Below, one piece after another: positions 48,706-58,462 of a DNA stretch of 64,000 nucleotides (the first letter of the stretch is position 1; every line of letters starts with the position of its first letter). Under the pieces are notes generated by a model, which searched no databases, was not told where the DNA came from, and saw only the letters and a list, made by a program, of their open reading frames with translations. The stretch is from Ottelia alismoides. Lineage: Eukaryota; Streptophyta; Magnoliopsida; Alismatales; Hydrocharitaceae. The stretch is from contig JAZKJV010005535.1 of assembly GCA_037367405.1 (NCBI GenBank), positions 186,001-250,000 of the forward strand. The letters are read 5' to 3'. Made by a program: the position numbers and the translations under genes.

Positions 48706-49065
48706 CTATACTTAGGATAACCAGATCCTAAGTATAGGGGGAGAGTGACCCACATCTATTCATTGTACATCCTCCAGATCACATTGGTCCTCTTACTCAC
48801 TCCTGTCCTATACTTAGGCTGACCAGAGCCTAAGTATAGGGGGGACCGATGCCCACCGTGTATATATTCATTTATTTCCCCTCTTTTCCTCGTCCGCCCA
48901 TTTCTGATCTTCTTCTACACTTAGGCTACCAGAGCCTAAATATAGGGGGGCGGGACGACTTCTATACTTTTTGTTATTTTAGCTCTCCTACGCTTAGCTC
49001 GAGCTATGTCTTTTTCCTCGCTCTTCGTGCTCTGAGGACATAGCACACGCTAAGTATAGGGGGGC
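48706..49065 (+). repeat. Hairpin / polypurine-like repeat array of element B
   Basis: Four units. Unit 1: CTATACTTAGGAT 48706-48718 pairs perfectly with ATCCTAAGTATAG 48725-48737, then GGGG. Unit 2: CCTATACTTAGGCT 48807-48820 with AGCCTAAGTATAGG 48827-48840, then GGGG. Unit 3 (48914-48946) is imperfect. Unit 4 (48988-49062) has long arms, ACGCTTAGC...GCTATGTC and GACATAGC...ACGCTAAGTATAG, then GGGGGG. All 3' arms resemble the terminal polypurine tract at 50351-50364. Confidence 0.9.
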
Positions 49066-50329
49066 GTGTATATATTACATATATACTTTACCCATAGCTC
49101 GTACTTTCGCGTATTTTCGCGTATTTTTGTATATATTTTGCAATAATTACGGGTGGGTAAAAGTTGAAATTTTTTTTTTAAATATAGGGCTTCTTATTTA
49201 CTCTTGCATATCATCTCGGCATAATAATATAAAGAGTCTTGCATTTTCATAGCATGACATTTCATCTCATCTGCATACTTTGCATATGCAAAGTGAAAAG
49301 TTAGTGGGTTCTGAACCAAGTTATGAGTAGATATTGAGGATGGACTTGATTTGACCTTAATCCACCTAATTTCAGAGGAACCTTATAAGAACTGGAGTTA
49401 AGATTTCACAGGTCAAGAGACTTAATTCTTTGAGTCCACATGTCTATGTTCACATGTCATCTTAATCAGTCTAAGTAGAATATCTCGTGCATACGCAGGA
49501 TTCTTATAGATAATGACCTAACTTGGACAAGCACTATGCACGTAGCTCTTCACTGATGAGGTGGTGAGGAGGTAGAATCCTTTAACTTGGAGTAGCACAC
49601 GGGTGGAAACATCCGTCCTCCTCTAGGGAGGGAAGTGCGTCTCAACCTAGTCTAGTGGTGTTGACATCTAAGGACAGGGTGCTGTGGGTTGCAATAATGC
49701 TTCAAAAGAGGGATAGTCTACTGACTCAAGAGGAAAAACTCCTGATGTACATGCTGCTGTTGAAAAAAAAAATTTTTTTTTGCAAAAAATCCAAAAAAAT
49801 CAGACAGGTTCAAGAAAAAATAAAATACCTGTCGGAGCCTGTATACTAGTAAAGAAATGCAGCTGGATGACTTGGCTACACTGGTCAGGCATCCCGGGAT
49901 AGGTAGCTACACTGGCTACCGTCCATTCTCTTCTCTACCCCCTCCTCTTGAGTTGGTCGCACTTGAACTTAGAAGGGAATACCCCGCTCCTCGAGGAAAG
50001 AGTTACTATACCGGGTTATTGAGTTACCTTGTTAGAGGAGGCTGGTTCCGAGCCATTTCTGATGTGGAGAGTTACAAATCACTTACACAGTACAAGTAAG
50101 AATCATAGTCATCAGAAATTTGCGTTTGAGGAGTTGTTCTGATCTGACTATTGAGGCGTCTTGAATAGAAGACTTGTGGAACTTGAAGTCTGTTAGGTCT
50201 TAAGTCCAGGTCCAAATAAGGTTCCGCCATACAATTAATCCAAAGTTCGAGTCAGGCTCCATTTTTCAACTTTTGTTCATGACCTTGGTATGGAACCCAA
50301 AATCATTTCACTCTTGCATTTCATTTTAG
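49066..50329 (+). other. Conserved 3' non-coding region of element B
   Basis: Blocks match the reverse complement of 32886-34000 in element A. The 80-codon frame at 49857-50099 (LELRREYPAPRGKSYYTG) has a partly similar counterpart in A. Its coding status is open. Otherwise no gene. Confidence 0.6.
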
Positions 50330-50365
50330 TTGCTCGGGGACGAGCAAGGTTTAAGTATAGGGGGT
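50330..50365 (+). promoter_or_regulatory. Polypurine tract of element B with preceding hairpin
   Basis: TTGCTCG-GGGA-CGAGCAA forms a 7-bp hairpin at 50330-50347, then GGTTTAAGTATAGGGGGT directly precedes the 3' LTR start TGATG at 50366. The same layout is present in elements A and E. Confidence 0.85.
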
Positions 50366-53300
50366 TGATGAATCTGTGATTCATCACATCAAAAGTCAAA
50401 AATAGAGCCTTGTTCCCGAGAAAATAGAGGCATATTTCCTTTTATCTTGCATAAATAACACTCATGCATGCATCCATAATTCATGCATTTTAGCAGCTCA
50501 TCTGCATTTAAATAAGAAGCCAAAAATCCCCTGTAAAATACCACTCCACCAAAATAACTTCTTCTCTATAATACATATGTATTCCTTAATAATATAGGGA
50601 AGAATGCCAAAAATCACCCTTGTAAAATAGCCAAAATATCCTGAAAACCCTTGTACATTAAAACACACATAAAGCCCTCATACAATCTCCTAATTAGGTC
50701 TACTCACTTTTAGATTACTACATATTAAAAGACCTTCAAAATGAGACTAATTTCATTGAAATTGGAGCTTGTATGAGAAACTTGGGTTTTTGGGTCATTT
50801 TGTATACTACACATGTATATTTATGTATCCTTGTATTTATGTATCATATTTGACCTTATCTCCGTCTTTGGTCAACATGAAACTTGTAGATCTCATCAAG
50901 ATCTACAACTTTCATGTTTTGAGTTTTTCCAAATTCGGCTTCCTCTTCTCTCTACACGTGTTTCTTTCTCCAGCCATTCACAGCAGGCCACGTGGCGCCC
51001 TCTGGTTGCGCCACGCGGCCCGCTGCCCCTCGCCTCATCCGCCCGTGCCTTCCACCGTTGGATCTCCCTTCAGATCCAACGGCCCAGGGCTTTCCACGTA
51101 CCTGTCCATCTCCCAGCCATCAGATCCGCCCCACACTTCATCTCCACCGTCCCTTAGCGCCGCGCTCTCAGCCTTCCACGTGGACGCATCTGCGCCGCCT
51201 GATCAGGTCCCCGATCCTCTCATCGCAGCCGCCCTCTTCCAGCGAGTCTCGACCCTCAGATCAACTCCACCCTCTCATCTGAACCATCCGCTCGCGCCTC
51301 GCCACAACGCGCCACGTGGCTCCCTCATAACCCCTCATCTTGGCACCCCAGATCTAATCATACCCGTTCACCACGCTCTGATCTCCACCGTTGGATCACA
51401 AGATCCAACGGTGGAGACCTCGTCTCCTACCTCCAGGCGCCCCTCTCCCCCACGTCCCTTGCCTTGCGGGAGGGGCGCCCCCTTTCCTTTTCTGGGCACA
51501 CGTCAGCCATCTCCTCCGGCCGCTGACCTCCCCACGACGTCCCCCACTCGTCCCTCTCCCTCGCCAGCTCCCTCGAGCACCACCATCTCCACCATACTCG
51601 CCCCACGACGACCACCAACCTCGCCACTCACCCAGCCAGACCACCTCCTTCTCCTTATAAATATCCAGCCACCGGCACCGATCACCCCCATCCGCCACTC
51701 TAGAGAGGTTCCTCGAGCTCCAAGCTACCTATTGGTGACAGCAATTGGTGGAGTTGTCGAGCGAAGACAGAGATCCAACTCCGGCGAGATCCACGGCCGC
51801 CACCGCCGTGCTGCAGCCTCCCTCGAGCAGCTGCCCGAGCTCGGGACCCTACTGATCCCTTGAGCGACGACCTGGAGCTCAAAGTTGAGCCCCATTCCCC
51901 AGGTAACCCCCTCCATTCGTACTCCGATCTTCTTCTTCTTTTTCTTGCTTTTTTCTCCGTTTTTATTCGCCGTCACCAGCCATCTTCGCGCGTCTAAATC
52001 ACCTCGACGAGCTTCGCGTCGAAGCTCCGATCCTCGCGGTATCTTCCGCACACTCCGACGACACGTTTCACTTTCCTCCGACCAACAGCTCCGCCGTTTG
52101 GCCGGAGCTTACTCGCCAGACCATCACACTCCATTTCAGGCCTCGCCGATCACTCCACTCCCCTCCACGGACACCTGCACGCCTCGGCTATACATCTAAC
52201 CCCTTGCAGATCCTAAATTCTTCATTGGCCGGAGCCTCGCCGGAGCTCCCTTCGAGCTTCATCGACGCAGAGCTCCAGCACATCTCCAAGGATCTTGAGG
52301 CCACCGGAGGCTTCGCCGTGCACTCCCGCTTCTTCCGAGCTACGTGGGAGCTGACGAAGCTCTTCATCGACGCCTGGCGACCGAGGCGGAGCAAGCCCAG
52401 CCCCACCGGAGCTCCGCCTTCTCCTCCGCAGGTGGAGGAGGACCGTTCGAGACGACGCAGCAGCAACCGTTCGATCATCCGATCGAACGGTCCTCACCCT
52501 GCCACGAGTCCACTCACCGCCCCCGTCCGCGACCGTTGATCACGCCTCGGATCAGACGGCTCTCCAGCCGCCACGCGACTTCATCGACATCCCTTGGATC
52601 CATCTTGATCCAAGGGCCTTCAGGCTGCCACGTAGACGAGTCCGAGCCTCGGCCTCCAAGCCTAGGCTCGGGTGACCCGAAGCTGCACCGAGGCTAGTCC
52701 GAACCTCCAGAGGACCCGACCCTCGCTCCGAGCCTCCGACGCCCTCCGAACCTAGGTCACCCACGTGAGGAGCACGTGCGGCCTGGGTTATTTGCACAGA
52801 CGCCCCTGAAGCTTATGGAAATTACAAAAAGGTCCCTGTGAAGCAGACCCCACGTGAGGAGCACATGTTCCGTGGAGAAATTGCATACAAGTCCTGCATT
52901 TTATCGGTAATTGCATTTTAGTCCCTGTCAGCATATTTATTTATTGAAGTTTCAATTTCTAGTATTGCATTTACACCCTTGTGTTTGCACGTGTCCCTAG
53001 AGTGTATTTTTCATCATTTTGAGATTCTAAAAATTGCATGTTGTTGGAAATTTTGTCCTCCATCTGTTAGTACACGTGTCTGATTTTTGTGGGCTTATTT
53101 GAATTATTAATGAATTAATTGGTTCATTGTTGACGTATTTTGCCCAGTGATGCCTTTTGATTTTTAATTAATTATCTGTGCCTTCAAAAATTATGAAAAA
53201 ATCACAGTAGCCTAAGGACATCATTTCTAACACACCATAAAAATTTCATAGCATTTGCACACATATCGAGGCCTAAATAAATAGTTTAGTGATTTTCTTG

Positions 53301-53875
53301 AATTAATTTTAATTAATTCATTTCACAGTAAATTTACGTCCTGTTAATTTTCCTAGGTCCCTTATCATTAGACCCACCTAGGATAATTTTAGTTCTTGAA
53401 AAAATTGTGATTTGATATTTATTAAAAATTAAATACTGAAAATCACTCTGTCTGTTCATTTAATTCACAGAAAATTTATTTTGAGTCGAAAAATTCCAAA
53501 AAAATTAGTGTAGGTCATTTTCATCATAAATAATCATCTGGCCAATTTTTATTATTTTTGGACTTCATTTGATACATCAATCAAATTAAACGCTAAATTG
53601 GCTCACCTTGTCCGCATATGTCTGCATAAAAATTAAAAAGACCAAAAAAATTGATTCTCGAACATCAACACTTGAAAAATTGCTGTAATTTACCTAAGGA
53701 GACAGTTGCCTCCCTGAGATCGACCTTGGACTCCACCAAGTAAAAAAATATCATCACTTAACATTAATCACTAAGTGGTTTTTGATTAACCTCTCGTATC
53801 CGACTGCAACGAACACTTAACATTAGTTTGGACATTAATTTGACCGAATTAACTCAGGGTGCAGGAGCGTTATCA
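50366..53875 (+). repeat. Element B 3' LTR
   Basis: 3510 bp, near-identical to 41150-44669. It carries the intact palindrome GTAGATCTCATCAAGATCTAC at about 50886-50906, which the 5' LTR lacks. Long open frames on both strands (for example 50769-51863) repeat those of the 5' LTR and span the TATA box, so they are unlikely to be genes. Confidence 0.95.
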
Positions 53876-55580
53876 GGCGCCCGGCAAAATGGAAGGTGGA
53901 GCTAGATTACTAAAGCTAAGGTGAATATAAAAAATGCAAGAAAAAGATAGGAAAAATGGACCTCGATGGTCAAAGGACCAGAGATTGGACCTCGATGGTT
54001 AGGGCTCGTTGGAGGTGTTGGAGACCGCTCCTTGGCCACGCGTGACACCCACAAGATGGCTGGAGGAAGCCCTGTCACAACCTCCGATCCAGAGCACACG
54101 AAAGGAGGGCGAGCTCGGTCAAAAAGAGGGTTCAAAAGTGGAAGGAATGATTGGAGGGTGTTTCATACAACGTGACCGAAGGGGCATGAAGAATGAGAGA
54201 AACCAGGCGATGCAGCGATGCAATCCCCAAGACATACCCTGGGCGTGTATCCTTGATCCATGGGGAGAAAAAGTCAAGAAGACCGCATCGCGAAACGATG
54301 CAAGATGCGTCCTCCAAAAATCAGCGAAATCGAGGCGAAAACTCGTTTCTGACACTGTACAGACCTCGGTCACAGAGTTGACCGAGGTTAACCAACGGGG
54401 AGATCTGGTGGGTCAATGTGGACCAACTAGAAAAATCCCCAGAAAAATATTTATAAATTTGCTTAAAAATAATAAACGATTTTATTAAATTTAGATTATT
54501 AAGTAAAAATATTTACTATTTTGCAAAGTATTTTATTATGATTTTTTATTTATTTTTTCGAGTTTTAAAATTACAAGTTACCTTCTGAGGGATATATATT
54601 GGTATATTAATCTATATATTTTAATCTTTTATTTTTATTTTGCATTTTATTAATTAAGTTTATTATTATATATATTTATAACTTAATTTTATATACTTAA
54701 ATATATTTTTATTTTATTTTTCTGGTTTTTTATACAATTAAATAAATAGTTGTATTATCTATATAGGTATACTTATAGGTATTATACCTATATATTTTGT
54801 ACAAGTATTTTATTTTAATGTTTTCTATAGTGTTTTATTCTTGTTTTAATATGCACACATATTATAAATAATATTTACAACTATATAAAAATATAAAATT
54901 ATAAAAATAATGAATAATAAATAAAATGAATATTTTAATCGGTATAAGTATACAATAGGGGCCAAAACCTAACTTTCAAACCGTAACTCCAAAAAATATG
55001 AAACCACCTTCATTAAATAGCTTATTAAAAGTTATATACAATTAAAGTGATTTTGATATATTTTGAGTTTTTATTTGAGAGATATGGGTTTGAGAAGTTT
55101 GGATTCTGGAATCTTATTCAGATCATAACTTTTTATCTCTACATAATTTTTGTATGAAATCTATTTGTATTTTTCTATAATTAATTATTTACAACTTTCA
55201 TGTATAAAGTTTCTTTATTTGAAGTATAAAAAGTGGAATTAAAAATAGATCCCAAAAATGAATGAAAATGAATAAAATAAATAGGTATTTTTATTGGATA
55301 TTGACCCTTATCTCCCCCTACTTTATTCCGTATCGACCTATTCATCAAGATGACTAGGTCTTAGGGTTTCAGATCATAAAATATTTACAATATTTTACTC
55401 TTTTTCTTTTATTTTATTTTCTTTATTCTATAATTTTGGCATTAAAAATAATATTTTATACACATTTTGTACACATATGCATGAATGCTAAAATGCCTAA
55501 AATAAGCCTATTTACACGCATTTACTAGGCTTTTTAAGGCCAAAATGATAGAATAAAGATGATGAAATGGAGATTCATCA
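53876..55580 (-). mobile_element. Element A 5' LTR, right part
   Basis: Resumes the LTR after element B (GGCGC duplicated) and ends GGAGATTCATCA at 55580. Matches 31160-32850. Followed by the outer target duplication ATGCT at 55581-55585. Confidence 0.88.
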
Positions 55581-55585
55581 ATGCT

Positions 55586-56088
55586 TAGGTAGAAAAATAT
55601 TCTTCCCACGGGTAGGGGAAGAAGGGTTAGGAGCAGAAGGATGAGGTGAGGGCTGAGGAGATGTAGGTGCTTCGGGAGGCTGAGAGCGATGATTAGAGGC
55701 ACATGGTCAAGAGCATGTCTAGTAGGAGGAACAACTGGATTCCTTGAGATGCGCGTTTGATGCATCTCATCAGAAAGATGATAAATGATCTTAGATTGAT
55801 CATTCACAATCTTCGCGCAATCATTCACATATGTGGCTATCTCACATTGATGGCTCATCATGGCATTCGTTGTCTCTAGGATCTAACAAAGCTCCATAGG
55901 GTGTTCGTATCTGATATACAGATGTGGAAGCTACTCTATGGGGGCAAGACGATAACCCATATATCCCCAAGCACTGTCAAAGGATGAAGGAGAAGGTCAG
56001 AAAAACATAGGTATGCGACGAGCACCCCAGAAATCACCCTTATTTATTTTGTATCATTTTATCTATTGTAGCTAAACAATTCTAGAAT
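55586..56088 (-). pseudogene. Coding remnant of element C on the other side of element A
   Basis: In sense the frame reads RYEHPMELC, stop, ILETTNAMMSHQCEIATYVN, DCAKIVNDQSKIIYHLSDEM, HQTRISRNPVVPPTRHALDH, then frame changes to SSPTRGKNIFLPKH and continues at 27423 with EEEKEESKEEPNS. A heptad-like helix followed by an acidic tail is plausible for a retroelement structural or extra ORF; no named domain is recognised. Confidence 0.45.
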
Positions 56089-58462
56089 ATGTAAAAAAAT
56101 GATCCCACCGAGAGAATGATATAGAGAATCAAGTTTTGATGAGATCAAATTATTTTATTTTACTTTGGTAAGACCCAAGGTTGAACTCATGGAGGTAATG
56201 CGAGGGTCCAAAATTAATAAATAAATAATTCAAAAAATTAGGTTTTTCGAAGAAGAATTGTTTTTCTAGTATTTAATATTTTCACATTTTTTTGAGTTTT
56301 TTTAAAAAGCAAGAGATGTAATTAATTAATAAAAAAATATAATGCATGAATTTTAACAAATTATTTTAATGCATGAAAAATAATACTATGTTATGTGGAG
56401 AAATATATAAATAAATATGCAAATATATTTTTTTATGAATTGTAAGTGAGGAATAAATCCAATGTAGTGCTCTATGGTTATCAAAGATAAAACAGAGACA
56501 AGCAATCAAGCTAAGAATTGAGGAAATCAATTGGTCTAAAAATCCCAACGATAATTAATGATAAGAACATGCGATTAATTAAACTCAGATTAATTTCCAA
56601 ATAATTGCTTCGAATTTCCACAAGTTATTGCATAGTTTGTGGATTAAAAAAGAAAATACTAACACTATGGGGGTATCATGCAAAATTACCCCCACGTGCT
56701 CGCGGATGGGCGAAGGATGTCGCTTCACTTATCCACGTGGCCTTCATCCAACACCTGGTACTGCCTTGCTCTTCGATGATGGAGATTAGATCTCGATGAG
56801 AGATCGGGCTGTTGAGGTTCAAACCATCAGATGACAACTGTATCTCCTGGAAGATGTGCTCGATCAGATGATAAAGAGGTGGCCACAAAGAATGATCGAA
56901 GAATAACAGGAATCTGAGCTTCGATCTGGCCTCTAGGGAAGCTCTGGCCTTCTTCCTTGCACCTGAGATGCTCAATAAGTTCCTGGAGGTGCTCCGTAGC
57001 TACTAGGATCCACAAAATGACTGGACACCACCGAAAACACTCCGGCGAATCTCAACATATAGAGCCTCTGTTTTGACTTCAAAGACCCTTGAAAAGGCAA
57101 TCTCTCTCTTCATTTATTGAAGGAGTACATTAGGGACAAAATGGAAAATCCAAGGAGGGCTTCTAGAGGCGGAATGGATACAAGATGTAATGGAGCGAAG
57201 ATATCTGACAAAAGGCAAAGGATGGAGATCCGACTCCTTGATCTATGCAAGATCGAGGGGAATGGAGGTTCTTGGGGTGATCAGAAGGTGAGGGGAAAGA
57301 GGATGAGGGTGAAAGGCAAAGCAGAGCGAGTCGGGTATGGTGGAACAAAGGGGGCGGAGTTAGAGCTCTGACGGGACAAATTTTTTTATTTTATAAAATC
57401 TAAAATAGAATTAAATGCAATAAATGATGACTCTACACCACTGCTACTCTAAGGAATCAAAAGACAGAGAGAAAGGGAATGAAGCTCACTTGAAGCACGC
57501 ATGGAGCTGAATTTCGAGCGGAGCTAGCGACAGAGCTGGATCTCTCGATTCTACACTTCAGGAGGTTCGCCAAACCATAAAGAGGGTAGCTGTTGTCACC
57601 AGAAACCTCGATCCAATTCAGGGTTAGGCATTTCTGGAGCATAAGAGGACCAAAATCCTAATGAAGCCATAGTAGATGTTAAATAACAGAGGACTTTGAT
57701 CGAAGAGAACTCGCGGCTCGATGCATTGATGGATGGGGAATCACTTCCATGTGAAAGATCAACAAATAAGGATTAAAAATCAAGAGGACATTGAGCCCAT
57801 AAAATGCAAGGATCAGACGATGCACGATTGAGAAATCGAGGGCAAGAGCTATCTGACACAGTTCAGGGGTGAGGTCAGGTAGTTGACCTCAGATCAACCA
57901 AAGACTACGCCTTATTGCCCACATCAACAATAAAGAGACAAAAATTAAATAAAAAGGGCATTAATTTTAAAAGAAATAGGAATTTTTTTTATTAAGGAAA
58001 ACTCAAAAAATGAATGTTGTGTGTCTTTTTATGTAGTATTTTATTTATTTAGTTTTATGGGTTTATTTATTACAAGTTAGTTTTTACAAGTATATGTATA
58101 TGTATATCGACCTATGTTTTGTATATTTTATTTTTATTTTGCATTTTTGATTTTATTATTTTATATACGTAATTTATATATCTATAACTTATTTTTATAT
58201 ACATAAATATGTTTTTGTTGAATTTTATGATATAATATGTACACTTAAACAAATATGTATACTTATTATATAGTGTAAGTATAGTATATTCATCTATGTA
58301 TTTTGTATACTATTATTATTATTTTCTTTATGGTTTTATTATATTCAAAATATGTACATATACTATAAATAATATTTGTAAAATTGTAAAAATATAAAAT
58401 TATAAAATTATAAGAATAAATAAAATGAATGTTTTATTCAGGTAACCTATACAATAGGGGTC
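56089..58462 (-). mobile_element. LTR fragment F of the A/B/E family
   Basis: Matches the solo LTR and element A LTR in order. A GGGGGTATCATGCAAAATTACC block with ACGTG near 56670-56700 corresponds to 22540 and 40570; the AT-rich TATATTT-rich third is at 57960-58440; CAATAGGGGTC at 58452-58462 corresponds to 24340 and 32232. It breaks there, and element E begins. The left end is approximate. The rest of F should lie beyond the window, past element E. Confidence 0.65.

Larger units (their letters stand above)
41150..53875 (+). mobile_element. Element B: young non-autonomous Ty3/gypsy element with 3.5-kb LTRs
   Basis: 12.7 kb. LTRs at 41150-44669 and 50366-53875 begin TGATGAATCTG and end TTATCA; target duplication GGCGC at 41145-41149 and 53876-53880. 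I counted roughly 15-20 substitutions and one larger indel between LTRs, so about 99.5% identity and a recent insertion. The internal region (5.7 kb) has a PBS, a Gag-like frame, retropepsin, a C-terminal frame, the hairpin array and a polypurine tract. RT, RNase H and integrase are absent. It sits inside the 5' LTR of element A. Confidence 0.95.
27429..55580 (-). mobile_element. Element A: large-LTR non-autonomous Ty3/gypsy element
   Basis: Target duplication ATGCT at 27424-27428 and 55581-55585. The 3' LTR (27429-32850) contains a mitochondrial insert; the 5' LTR (39166-55580) contains element B. Without the inserts the LTRs are about 3.70 and 3.68 kb. The internal region 32851-39165 (6.3 kb) has a tRNA-Asp-type PBS, a Pro-rich Gag-like frame, a retropepsin domain, an acidic region, the hairpin array and a polypurine tract. 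No RT, RNase H or integrase motif is visible in any frame. LTRs differ at roughly one base in ten by eye, so it is much older than B. Confidence 0.88.
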
